Positions 1 to 5,197 of a DNA stretch of 6,052 nt are shown one piece after another. Position 1 is the first letter of the stretch. The number at the start of each line of letters is the position of its first letter. The notes beneath the pieces were generated by a model that did no database searches, was not told where the DNA came from, and worked only from the letters and a program-made list of their open reading frames with translations. The position numbers and the translations under genes are program-made. This DNA comes from Candidatus Nanohaloarchaea archaeon (GTDB lineage: Archaea > Nanohalarchaeota > Nanosalinia > Nanosalinales > JAHENU01): the NCBI GenBank assembly GCA_018609855.1, contig JAHENU010000038.1, positions 1 to 6,052 on the forward strand, given 5' to 3'.

Positions 1-600
1 AGCTGCAATGCCGGAGATATGTCCGGCACCCACAAAAGCAACAACGCTGTCGTATTCTGCATCTAATGCATATAGTGCCTGGGCCATCACAACATTACGT
101 TGGGAAACCAGAACGGAGTATAACTGAGGAAACTGCCGCTCCATTTCTTTCAATAACGGTGCGATTTGCTCTTGACGAGGGACGCTGCTGACGTCCATGT
201 GTTTCTGGGCCATACGACGTACAGGGGAGAGCGCACCTAGCAGTGAAGCCACGAGCTTAATCTTTTCAGCAGCCCGTATCAAACGCAATTGGTGAAGCGT
301 TATGGCTATAGGCTGATCAATTAAAGCCACAGGGATGCTTTGTTGAGATGCTGCCGAAAACGCAGCACGCATATCCTGGCCTGGCATTATACCTGTTTCT
401 CGACTAATCATGCGTTGCAGCCAGGTAATAAGACGTGGCACAATGCCACGGGCCTGATGGGCGTTTCCGTCCAGCAAAGCCTGTAATCTGTGCTGATCAA
501 GCTCAATGGCTACGATATCTGGCTGCTTCTCCCCAATAAGAGCTGAGGCATCGGATACACTCTCTTGGGCAATATGCGATGTGCCTTTTAAAATAATCAT
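1..600 (-). CDS. TraB/PrgY-family protein, partial (3' end beyond window)
   Basis: An open frame starts at ATG 600-598 and runs off the left edge after 200 codons without a stop. It opens MIILKGTSHIAQES, with the family's GTSH motif at residues 6-9. ELDQHR follows at 33-38, and a second glycine-histidine motif, GAGHISGI, at 191-198. These paired motifs are typical of the TraB/PrgY family (pheromone-shutdown protein and its archaeal and eukaryotic relatives), thought to be metal-dependent hydrolase-like, but the substrate in archaea is not established. Archaeal members often carry membrane helices after this domain, and that part is outside the window. The gene lies 30 nt downstream of the Lon-like protease gene on the same strand. 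No Shine-Dalgarno is visible, but a TATA-like TATTTTATC is centred 26 nt before the ATG, so it may have its own leaderless transcript. Family call is confident; function is not. Confidence 0.85.
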   Translation of the reverse strand, partial: MIILKGTSHIAQESVSDASALIGEKQPDIVAIELDQHRLQALLDGNAHQARGIVPRLITWLQRMISRETGIMPGQDMRAAFSAASQQSIPVALIDQPIAITLHQLRLIRAAEKIKLVASLLGALSPVRRMAQKHMDVSSVPRQEQIAPLLKEMERQFPQLYSVLVSQRNVVMAQALYALDAEYDSVVAFVGAGHISGIAA

Positions 601-619
601 AAAGACGTGTGTATATGAA

Positions 620-630
620 GAGATAAAATA
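620..630 (-). promoter_or_regulatory. Candidate TATA box for the TraB-family gene
   Basis: Reading the minus strand, TATTTTATCTC lies between the protease stop and the TraB start, centred about 26 nt before ATG 600. That is the spacing expected if transcription begins at or next to the start codon. It is a weaker TATA match than the others in the window, and read-through from the protease gene is equally possible. Confidence 0.4.
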
Positions 631-1467
631 CTACTGGGGGCGATTCGTTAAAAGGTAATCAAGCACTTCCCGGATAGTCTCCACTTCCTTTACCCGGATA
701 TCGGCTTGTTCCTCAATAGAAATGCGTTGTGAGCTTACTTCTTCGTTACAGAATTCCTCATCACCATAGTTGCGACAGGCCTCTGACCGCGTCACATTGC
801 GTTCTATTGCTTGGTGAGGAGGCACTAATATCATCTCCTTACCGGCCTGTGCGGCAGCTCGGGCTTTTTCCAACACACCTGAAGCTGGACCAATAGTGCC
901 ATCATAGTGAATTGTGCCTGTTATTGTCACATCTTTATTCACGTTTTGATCTGTAATGGCTGCATAAGTTAAAGCAGTGGCCATTGCGCCGGCTGAAGAG
1001 CCTTCTATAGCGGGAGAGTTAATAGTCACAAAATAGCTGGTATCATAAGAATCCATGCTAACATTTGTTAGATTGTAAGCTATTTCTGCAGCTTTTCTGA
1101 GCGAATGCGCTGCATCTTCTTTCACAAGAATGTTAGCAATGTTAAGAAAAATATTGCCCTGTCCTTCCTCCACGGAAACAGTAATGGAGCCTAACACTCC
1201 TTTCTGTTCAGATGAAACAGCAGGAATGTCGGCGTTTTTGACCCTAATGGCTGGCGAATTGCTGAGATAGACTTTCTCTCGCTCAACCACATTCTGTACC
1301 ACTTCGGGCGTTTGGCCAGGAGCAGCGGTATTGATGCCAAGTAAAAATGCCACGGTAAGAAGAATAATGCCGAGCAACGCAACCAATGCGTAATTAACAT
1401 AGCGATGTATCTGTGTGTCGTTATCTGACTCTGCGGTTTCCTGAGACTGTGCTCCTGTATTGGGCAT
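631..1467 (-). CDS. Membrane-anchored Lon-type (S16) protease without ATPase domain
   Basis: This 278-residue protein has a hydrophilic N-terminus, one membrane helix at about residues 24-45, a linker, and a Lon proteolytic (S16) domain from about 90 to 222. The catalytic dyad is visible: Ser158 in EGSSAG and Lys201 in GVLEKARAA. Their spacing of 43 residues equals that of Ser679 and Lys722 in E. coli Lon. There is no AAA+ module, so unlike archaeal LonB it cannot unfold substrates by itself. A C-terminal extension carries two cysteines (C231 and C240) that could form a disulfide if the domain faces outward, which is inference. It probably cleaves peptides or membrane-associated proteins at the membrane surface. 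The start is supported by a TATA box centred 28 nt upstream. The stop is TAG, and after it the frame stays open for ten codons into the TraB start. Confidence 0.92.
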   Translation of the reverse strand: MPNTGAQSQETAESDNDTQIHRYVNYALVALLGIILLTVAFLLGINTAAPGQTPEVVQNVVEREKVYLSNSPAIRVKNADIPAVSSEQKGVLGSITVSVEEGQGNIFLNIANILVKEDAAHSLRKAAEIAYNLTNVSMDSYDTSYFVTINSPAIEGSSAGAMATALTYAAITDQNVNKDVTITGTIHYDGTIGPASGVLEKARAAAQAGKEMILVPPHQAIERNVTRSEACRNYGDEEFCNEEVSSQRISIEEQADIRVKEVETIREVLDYLLTNRPQ

Positions 1468-1490
1468 TACACTCTTTCCTCATCTGTAGC

Positions 1491-1499
1491 TTATAAAAG
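1491..1499 (-). promoter_or_regulatory. TATA box for the Lon-like protease gene
   Basis: On the minus strand CTTTTATAA is centred about 28 nt upstream of ATG 1467, implying a leaderless or nearly leaderless mRNA. A GAGGA stretch 10-14 nt before the ATG resembles a Shine-Dalgarno but would lie upstream of the predicted transcription start. The box sits directly after the T-rich end of the SRP RNA gene, so the two transcription units abut. Confidence 0.65.
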
Positions 1500-1525
1500 T
1501 ATGGAAAAGAAAGGAACGCCGGAAG
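1500..1525 (-). terminator. T-rich terminator of the SRP RNA
   Basis: The minus strand after the predicted 3' end of the SRP RNA reads CTTCC...TTCCTTTCTTTTCC, a pyrimidine and T-rich tract of the kind archaeal RNA polymerase uses for intrinsic termination. There is no strong hairpin, as is usual in archaea. Confidence 0.5.
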
Positions 1526-1526
1526 A

Positions 1527-1772
1527 TGGATACTCTGCACCGCAGCAGGGGACGTACGCTATGTTCATGTCCGCGACCCCACAAGCATATAGTCCCTAGC
1601 TGAGGGCTGCTCCGATCAAGGCCTGACCCAGTTCACTAGACACTACATCCTGCAGGACAGACACTCCTTACAGAGCATACGGCTGCTCCGATACAGGTAC
1701 CGCTCCTCCGGCTTCGGCCCCGTTGTAGAGGATTTACGGTTACAGGCCACCCCTCACGGCCCAGCCTATCCC
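1527..1772 (-). ncRNA. Signal recognition particle (7S) RNA, archaeal type
   Basis: On the minus strand the Alu domain shows the conserved TGTAACC (1744-1738) and then GGGGCCGAAGCC, the loop region typical of archaeal SRP RNA. The S domain contains helix 8 (1628-1605): the GGTCAGG and GGAGCAGCC strands of the SRP54-binding internal loop, preceded by GTGAAC as in other 7S RNAs. The 5' GGATA..CTG pairs with 3' CAG..TATCC, forming the archaeal end-closing helix 1. The start at 1772 is 26 nt from the centre of a TATA box, and the 3' end is followed by a T-rich tract. At about 246 nt it is shorter than the roughly 300 nt usual in archaea. The apical loop of helix 8 and the putative helix 6 loop are not the usual GNAR tetraloops. 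The RNA scaffolds SRP54 and SRP19 for co-translational membrane targeting. Ends are uncertain by about 10 nt. Confidence 0.93.
1605..1692 (-). repeat. 12-nt direct repeat inside the SRP RNA
   Basis: The sequence ggctgctccgat (plus strand) occurs at 1605-1616 and again at 1681-1692. The first copy is the 3' strand of helix 8, which forms part of the SRP54-binding internal loop. The second copy lies in the 5' half, in or near the helix 5 region. The repeat is exact over 12 nt; its meaning is discussed in the findings. Confidence 0.85.
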
Positions 1773-1791
1773 GTTGAGTATTTCAGTACTA

Positions 1792-1803
1792 CATATTTAA
1801 AAG
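1792..1803 (-). promoter_or_regulatory. TATA box of the SRP RNA gene
   Basis: The minus strand reads CTTTTAAATATG, a strong archaeal TATA box with its core at 1801-1794. Its centre is 26 nt upstream of the predicted SRP RNA 5' end at 1772, which begins GGGATAGG and pairs with the RNA's 3' end. It lies only a few bases from an ATG at 1806 on the other strand, which argues against that ATG being the start of the divergent gene. Confidence 0.75.
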
Positions 1804-1846
1804 CAATGAGAAGAGGTGTTACTGATAAAGGGTGGGTGTTCCCACA

Positions 1847-1856
1847 CTTTTTTATG
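1847..1856 (+). promoter_or_regulatory. Candidate TATA box for the zinc-ribbon membrane protein gene
   Basis: The A/T-rich stretch cttttttatg is centred about 26 nt before ATG 1878. This spacing matches the other leaderless genes in the window and is the main reason for preferring that start over ATG 1806. Confidence 0.45.
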
Positions 1857-1877
1857 ATGCAGCTGCTTCATCTCAGT

Positions 1878-2363
1878 ATGGCTAGTGATGAATCTCGCTC
1901 TATCATGCTATGTCCGCGATGTGGCAGTACAGACATTGACGTCAATTACCAAAATCCGGCTGCTGTATTCTATGGGTTGTTTCAGAACGTGCATCGGTGC
2001 CGGCATTGTAACTACACAAGTGTATTTTTCCCGGAAGTGGCTGAAGATCAGGTACCAGAGGAGCCACAGCCAGCGGGGAAATTGGAAGAAGTACGGCACA
2101 CCAACCTCTCCATGGGACTCGGTCTGGTGGGCATTTTTCAAATTCTCGGGCCATTAGGTCTGCTGGTCGGCATTGTGCTGCTGGCAACACAAACGGCAGT
2201 AATAGAAGCTATGGTGTTTTGGATTCCGGCACATATTGGTATTACAGTGGTCGGGTTTGGCACAAAACATATCAGACAAAGTGCTGTCTTGAGAGCTGTT
2301 GAGCTCGTGTTGATTCTCTATTGGGCAATGGGTATTGGATTTAGTTTATTAGGGGCAACCTAA
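1878..2363 (+). CDS. Zinc-ribbon protein with C-terminal membrane helices
   Basis: With the start at ATG 1878 this protein has 161 residues. It opens with a zinc ribbon: CPRC at residues 12-15 and CRHC at 41-44, separated by 25 residues. An acidic, proline-rich linker follows (about 53-73), then a very hydrophobic region (77-161) with probably three or four membrane helices. Zinc-ribbon plus membrane-helix proteins of unknown role are common in archaea; I do not recognise a named family. The ribbon should face the cytoplasm and may bind a protein or nucleic acid partner, which is inference. The frame is open from ATG 1806, but that start would put the first codons on the SRP RNA promoter and add an odd N-terminus. 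ATG 1905, giving MLCPRCGS, is also possible. It is divergent from the SRP RNA gene. Confidence 0.75.
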   Translation: MASDESRSIMLCPRCGSTDIDVNYQNPAAVFYGLFQNVHRCRHCNYTSVFFPEVAEDQVPEEPQPAGKLEEVRHTNLSMGLGLVGIFQILGPLGLLVGIVLLATQTAVIEAMVFWIPAHIGITVVGFGTKHIRQSAVLRAVELVLILYWAMGIGFSLLGAT

Positions 2364-2522
2364 CAGCAAAATATCCAAACATTCGGAAGAAGAAACCATT
2401 TAAAAATGTAGCCTAAAACTTGAATATGAACTGGCAGGCACGATGCTTTACGGTCACTCCACTGTGTTGTCGGTAACGGATTCTCTTCATAGGTGAGGCG
2501 CTGTCATATTTTTCTTCTCTCT
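2364..2522. other. Intergenic stretch before tRNA-Cys, possibly transcribed
   Basis: No convincing gene is visible in these 159 bases. A TATA-like ccatttaaaaatg (2397-2409) would start a plus-strand transcript near 2430, and a T-rich tract (2508-2520) precedes the tRNA. This could be the promoter and a leader of about 90 nt for the tRNA-Cys cluster, or a small separate RNA. I could not find box C/D motifs or a clear H/ACA fold. A minus-strand 25-codon frame (2490-2413, MKRIRYRQHS...) is present but unsupported. Confidence 0.4.
2397..2409 (+). promoter_or_regulatory. Candidate TATA box upstream of the tRNA-Cys cluster
   Basis: ccatttaaaaatg is a good TATA match, with a predicted start site near 2430. 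It is about 120 nt before the tRNA, so it fits only if the tRNA has a long 5' leader or if another RNA begins here. No better-placed TATA box for tRNA-Cys is evident: tcatattttt at 2504-2513 is too close. Confidence 0.4.
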
Positions 2523-2593
2523 GCTGGGATGGCAGAGTGGCTATGCGGCCGGCTGCAGACCGGCAGACGGGGGTTCGAATCCCTCTCCCAGCT
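2523..2593 (+). tRNA. tRNA-Cys (anticodon GCA)
   Basis: The sequence folds as a complete 71-nt cloverleaf. The acceptor stem is GCTGGGA (2523-2529) with TCCCAGC (2586-2592), and the anticodon stem is GCCGG with CCGGC around loop CTGCAGA, giving anticodon GCA. The T arm is GGGGG-TTCGAAT-CCCTC. The discriminator base is T (2593), the known identity element for cysteine. There is no intron and no encoded CCA. The gene lies 64 nt upstream of a small membrane protein gene and about 250 nt upstream of the gene for its own synthetase, on the same strand. Confidence 0.96.
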
Positions 2594-2607
2594 ACTGCAA
2601 ATGCAGT
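2594..2607 (+). repeat. Short inverted repeat directly after tRNA-Cys
   Basis: ACTGCA and TGCAGT flank a 2-nt spacer immediately after the discriminator base. As RNA this gives a 5-bp stem with a 4-nt loop in the 3' trailer. It may mark the trailer for 3' processing, or be fortuitous. Confidence 0.4.
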
Positions 2608-2656
2608 TAACCTAATGAACAAGTAGCCGATGGTAAAGTTCCTCAGAAGTGATGAT

Positions 2657-2839
2657 ATGGACAGATGGATAGCAAGCATAACACTCCTTATATTCACAGG
2701 AGCCGTAGCATTTGCACTGGGGCAGCTCGTACAATCCTCACAGTTCCAACCACTGGTAGAGCTCAACATCACGACAGGTACTATCATCGCAGTCCTCCTA
2801 ACAGCGTTCCTGTTTGGCTTATGGCAACATACGAGGTGA
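2657..2839 (+). CDS. Small two-helix membrane protein, unknown function
   Basis: From ATG 2657 this encodes 60 residues, MDRWIASITLL..., with two hydrophobic segments (about 4-25 and 39-57) joined by a short polar loop. It has no recognisable motif and I cannot name a family. An alternative in-frame start at 2630 would add nine residues. The later start is preferred because the Shine-Dalgarno-like AAGTGAT (2647-2653) sits just before it, although the spacing is short. The stop TGA (2837-2839) lies inside the Shine-Dalgarno of cysS, and cysS begins 4 nt later, so the two genes are almost certainly co-transcribed and translationally coupled. A role tied to cysteine or tRNA metabolism is not shown by the sequence. 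Confidence 0.65.
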   Translation: MDRWIASITLLIFTGAVAFALGQLVQSSQFQPLVELNITTGTIIAVLLTAFLFGLWQHTR

Positions 2840-2840
2840 T
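2833..2840 (+). promoter_or_regulatory. Shine-Dalgarno sequence of cysS
   Basis: GAGGTGAT matches the complement of the archaeal 16S rRNA 3' end over 8 nt and ends 3 nt before ATG 2844. It overlaps the stop codon of the preceding small gene. This fixes the cysS start at 2844 rather than at the in-frame ATG 2814, which lies inside the upstream gene. Confidence 0.88.
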
Positions 2841-2843
2841 AGC

Positions 2844-4265
2844 ATGACGAATAACACACCACTAACACTGTACAACACGCTGACAAGAAAAAAAGAAGTA
2901 TTTAAGCCGATTAATTCAGAAAAAGTCACGTGTTATAGCTGTGGCCCGACCGTTTACTGGTATGCACATATTGGGAATTTGCGTGCCTATGTCTTTACCG
3001 ATGTCTTACGGCGAACGTTAGAGTATAATAACTATACGGTTCAGCATGTGATGAATATCACCGATTTCGGCCATCTGGAATCTGATGCGGACGAAGGTGA
3101 AGATAAAATGACAAAAGGCCTCAAGCGAGAAGGAATGGCTGTTACCATGAATAATATGCAGAAACTGGCTGATATGTATACAAACGCATTCTTTACCGAT
3201 CTCCAGCGGCTCAATATCATTACACCAGAGATTACGCCACGTGCCAGCAACCACATACAGGAAGATATTCAACTAATTCAGCAGCTGGAAAGGAAGGGCT
3301 ATGCTTACCACACAGATGATGGTATATATTTTGACACCCAACAGCTAGCGGATTACGGAAAATTGGCCAACCATCAGCAAACGGAAGAAAAGGCCGAAAC
3401 TTACTCCCGTGTCCAACATACCGAAAAAAAGCATCAGCGGGATTTTGCCCTCTGGAAATTCAACAACAATTTAGGGTGGGACTCACCGTGGGGGTATGGC
3501 TTCCCGGGCTGGCATATAGAATGTTCGGTCATGAGCACGCAATATCTCGGGCAACCATTTGATATTCATACGGGCGGTATTGATCACATTCAAGTGCATC
3601 ATACCAATGAAATTGCCCAGTCAGAGACTGCTTATGAGATGCCTATGGCGTATTATTGGCTGCATAACGCCTTCATCCAGGTCAATAGCAGCAAGATGGC
3701 CAAATCCGAAGGCAATATCTTAATCATGAATGATCTTATAGAAAAAGGTATACAGCCACTAGCATTCAAATATCTCTGTTTCACCGCTCACTATCGCTCC
3801 GAGCTGAATGTAACTGATCAGTCATTAGCTGCGGCGCAGCGATCCTACTATCGGCTGAAAGATATACTAGTGGAGTGCATGGAGGATGATAGCGAGTTTG
3901 ATAGTGATATGGCAGACAAATATCGGCAGCAGTTTAAAGCGGCAATCAATGACGATCTGAATACAGCAGAAGCACTGGCAGTTGTGTGGGATCTCATCCG
4001 TTCTGATGTGCCGGACAGTCTGAAATATTATCTGGTAGAGGAATTTGACCAAGTCCTTGGCCTCCAATTGACCGAACCAGAAAGTTTTGACGTGCCTGAA
4101 GAAGTGCAGGAATTAGTAGAGAGACGGGAACAATTCCGACAGGAACAGCGATTTGCAGAGGCCGACCAGCTGCGAGAGGAGATCAAAGAAAAAGGTTTCT
4201 GGGTAGAGGATGCCGAAGACGGGCCCAAATTGCGCACATTACCGTCTCACTCACAGCGTATATAA
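2844..4265 (+). CDS. cysS: Cysteinyl-tRNA synthetase
   Basis: This 473-residue class I aminoacyl-tRNA synthetase is full length for the family (E. coli CysS has 461). It attaches cysteine to tRNA-Cys using ATP in the cytoplasm. The HIGH signature is HIGN at residues 42-45, within SCGPTVYWYAHIGN. The KMSKS loop is KMAKS at 284-288, followed by EGN. The zinc ligands that select cysteine are all present: C33, C227 (in GWHIECS), H252 and E256, with the last three spaced exactly as in E. coli (C209, H234, E238). The C-terminal helical part ends in a stretch (RRE...FAEADQLREEIKEKGFWVEDAEDG) typical of the end of CysS. The start at 2844 is fixed by a strong Shine-Dalgarno. It is the last gene of a cluster that begins with tRNA-Cys. 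Its last five codons and stop overlap the end of a convergent small gene. Confidence 0.98.
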   Translation: MTNNTPLTLYNTLTRKKEVFKPINSEKVTCYSCGPTVYWYAHIGNLRAYVFTDVLRRTLEYNNYTVQHVMNITDFGHLESDADEGEDKMTKGLKREGMAVTMNNMQKLADMYTNAFFTDLQRLNIITPEITPRASNHIQEDIQLIQQLERKGYAYHTDDGIYFDTQQLADYGKLANHQQTEEKAETYSRVQHTEKKHQRDFALWKFNNNLGWDSPWGYGFPGWHIECSVMSTQYLGQPFDIHTGGIDHIQVHHTNEIAQSETAYEMPMAYYWLHNAFIQVNSSKMAKSEGNILIMNDLIEKGIQPLAFKYLCFTAHYRSELNVTDQSLAAAQRSYYRLKDILVECMEDDSEFDSDMADKYRQQFKAAINDDLNTAEALAVVWDLIRSDVPDSLKYYLVEEFDQVLGLQLTEPESFDVPEEVQELVERREQFRQEQRFAEADQLREEIKEKGFWVEDAEDGPKLRTLPSHSQRI

Positions 4266-4550
4266 TACACACCAGGTGAAGAACGACAGTGCGTCCTTCA
4301 ATGGCACGTACTCTCTATCCTCTTCCAGTTGCTCACAACAGCGCAACAATTCTTTCGCAATATGGTTTCCATGTTCATATGCATAAGAAGGTGTTTTCTC
4401 AATCTCTGTACCCGTTTCCTTGTCGCGAAGAATCGTTATGACATAATTCACAGCATACACCGGATTCGTTATAATGTTAATGTACCAGATATGTCTACCA
4501 TCGATCTGAATTGGACGCTCTAACTCGGCATTAATTTGGTGCCACTCCAT
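4251..4550 (-). CDS. Small soluble protein, unknown function
   Basis: From ATG 4550 this encodes 99 residues, MEWHQINAELERPIQIDGRH... It has mixed strand-like and helical stretches, an acidic helix around 63-73 with adjacent cysteines (LLRCCEQLEEDRE), and an aromatic C-terminus. I see no membrane helix and no family I recognise. The frame is open further upstream to 4742, but that extension crosses a TATA box and the oppositely oriented membrane-protein gene. The start at 4550 follows the TATA box at 4583-4593 by about 38 nt, implying a leader of about 10 nt. The 3' end overlaps the end of convergent cysS by 15 nt. Its reality rests on otherwise empty space, a suitable promoter and plausible composition, so it is moderately supported. 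Confidence 0.6.
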   Translation of the reverse strand: MEWHQINAELERPIQIDGRHIWYINIITNPVYAVNYVITILRDKETGTEIEKTPSYAYEHGNHIAKELLRCCEQLEEDREYVPLKDALSFFTWCVLYTL

Positions 4551-4582
4551 AAGATTGCCGCAGAAGACCAGTGGTAAGAAAC

Positions 4583-4593
4583 ACTTATAAATA
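4583..4593. promoter_or_regulatory. Shared, near-symmetric TATA box for divergent genes
   Basis: cttataaatag reads as a good TATA box on either strand (minus: CTATTTATAAG). On the plus strand its centre is 28 nt before ATG 4616, which implies a leaderless mRNA. On the minus strand it is about 38 nt before ATG 4550. It is the only TATA-like element in the 65-bp gap between these divergent genes. Confidence 0.6.
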
Positions 4594-4615
4594 GCCGACA
4601 GACGTACTATTCTAT

Positions 4616-4867
4616 ATGGCAGACATTCCGGAAGGACGGCTGATTGTATTTTGGATAATAGGAGCCTTGGCCATCCTCTTTGGCACCTGGATAGCTGGTC
4701 ATGTGGAAACCGCCCTTGGAGTAACAACCGGTAGCTATGCACTGGCTTTATTGGTTGCCTTCCTGCTTATCCTCTTTGGCGGTCTCGCATGGATTGCGGT
4801 AGCAGTCACCGTCTCTCAAGAAGAAGAAGTATCTATGGAACAAATAAGAAAACAGACCCGATCATGA
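4616..4867 (+). CDS. Small two-helix membrane protein, unknown function
   Basis: This encodes 83 residues, MADIPEGRLIVFW..., with two long hydrophobic segments (about 8-28 and 40-65) and a charged C-terminal tail (SQEEEVSMEQIRKQTRS). The first segment contains a GxxxxxGxxxG-like glycine pattern that could pack helices. No conserved motif or family is recognised. The start is supported by the TATA box centred 28 nt upstream, consistent with leaderless translation. The stop TGA (4865-4867) lies inside the palindrome TCATGA, which also holds the stop of the convergent gene, so the two genes overlap by 6 nt. Confidence 0.7.
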   Translation: MADIPEGRLIVFWIIGALAILFGTWIAGHVETALGVTTGSYALALLVAFLLILFGGLAWIAVAVTVSQEEEVSMEQIRKQTRS

Positions 4868-4987
4868 ATCATTTGTAGCTTCTTCATCACTATCGGTCTG
4901 CGTAGCGTCCTTCTTCACCATATCGGCAGCACGATCTCCTAGCATACTCCGGACTTCTTCCACCCGATCTTTCTCTTTTTTGTCCAT
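4862..4987 (-). CDS. 41-residue highly charged protein, unknown function
   Basis: The peptide MDKKEKDRVEEVRSMLGDRAADMVKKDATQTDSDEEATNDS has a lysine, arginine and glutamate-rich amphipathic helix (about 2-26) followed by an acidic, disordered tail. No family is recognised. The frame is open upstream to 5104, but the start at ATG 4987 is chosen because a strong TATA box (5010-5019) is centred 27 nt before it, matching the leaderless pattern of the window. The upstream extension would read through that promoter and has an unlikely composition. It is convergent with the preceding membrane-protein gene and overlaps it by 6 nt. It could be a small regulatory or binding protein, which is inference only. 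Confidence 0.6.
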   Translation of the reverse strand: MDKKEKDRVEEVRSMLGDRAADMVKKDATQTDSDEEATNDS

Positions 4988-5009
4988 ACGTGTGGTTCGG
5001 GATGCTGTC

Positions 5010-5019
5010 TTTATAAAAG
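5010..5019 (-). promoter_or_regulatory. TATA box of the 41-residue protein gene
   Basis: The minus strand reads CTTTTATAAAG, a near-perfect TATA box centred 27 nt before ATG 4987. It resembles the protease promoter box CTTTTATAAG, which supports both assignments. Confidence 0.65.
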
Positions 5020-5119
5020 TCACGCACAGTCTACAGGCTGCGGTCAAGTAGTGTAGCAAGCAAGAGGGAGAGGCACCATTTAAAGGAGTCGTATCCTCTT
5101 TCACGGCGTCCGGCGTATG

Positions 5120-5130
5120 TATTTAAAAAA
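5120..5130 (+). promoter_or_regulatory. TATA box of tRNA-Gln
   Basis: tatttaaaaaa is centred about 35 nt before the first base of tRNA-Gln, so transcription should start near 5150 and leave a short 5' leader for RNase P to remove. Confidence 0.65.
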
Positions 5131-5197
5131 TTTCAGAGAGGGTGGCAGCCAGAAGCAATAGCCCGGTAGTGTAGTGGTCAATCATGGCGGGTTTTGG

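Larger units (their letters stand above)
4988..5159. other. Intergenic region with promoters of the 41-residue gene and tRNA-Gln
   Basis: Besides the two assigned TATA boxes this region holds one more TATA-like ccatttaaag (5076-5085) with no clear gene at the right distance on either strand. I found no box C/D or H/ACA motifs here and no convincing open frame. Confidence 0.4.

Noticed and set aside
1806..1877. In-frame ATG at 1806 as the start of the zinc-ribbon protein
   Set aside because: It lies a few bases from the SRP RNA TATA box and would add an atypical N-terminus. ATG 1878 has a TATA-like element at leaderless spacing and places the zinc ribbon near the N-terminus.
2413..2490. 25-codon basic peptide MKRIRYRQHS... 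on the minus strand
   Set aside because: There is no TATA box at the right distance and no Shine-Dalgarno. It does not match any small ribosomal protein I know.
2814..2843. ATG 2814 as the start of cysS
   Set aside because: It lies inside the upstream gene. The strong Shine-Dalgarno at 2833-2840 serves ATG 2844, and family proteins begin near that point.
2413..2886. 157-codon minus-strand frame
   Set aside because: It is antisense to tRNA-Cys, the small membrane gene and the cysS start. Its codons mirror those genes and there is no promoter.
4551..4742. N-terminal extension of the 99-residue minus-strand protein to 4742
   Set aside because: It would run through the divergent membrane-protein gene and the shared TATA box, and its composition is that of a reverse-strand shadow.
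5076..5085. TATA-like ccatttaaag as a third promoter in the 4988-5159 gap
   Set aside because: No start codon, RNA motif or terminator lies at a fitting distance on either strand.
4988..5104. Extension of the 41-residue protein upstream to 5104
   Set aside because: The extension crosses a near-perfect TATA box placed 27 nt before ATG 4987.
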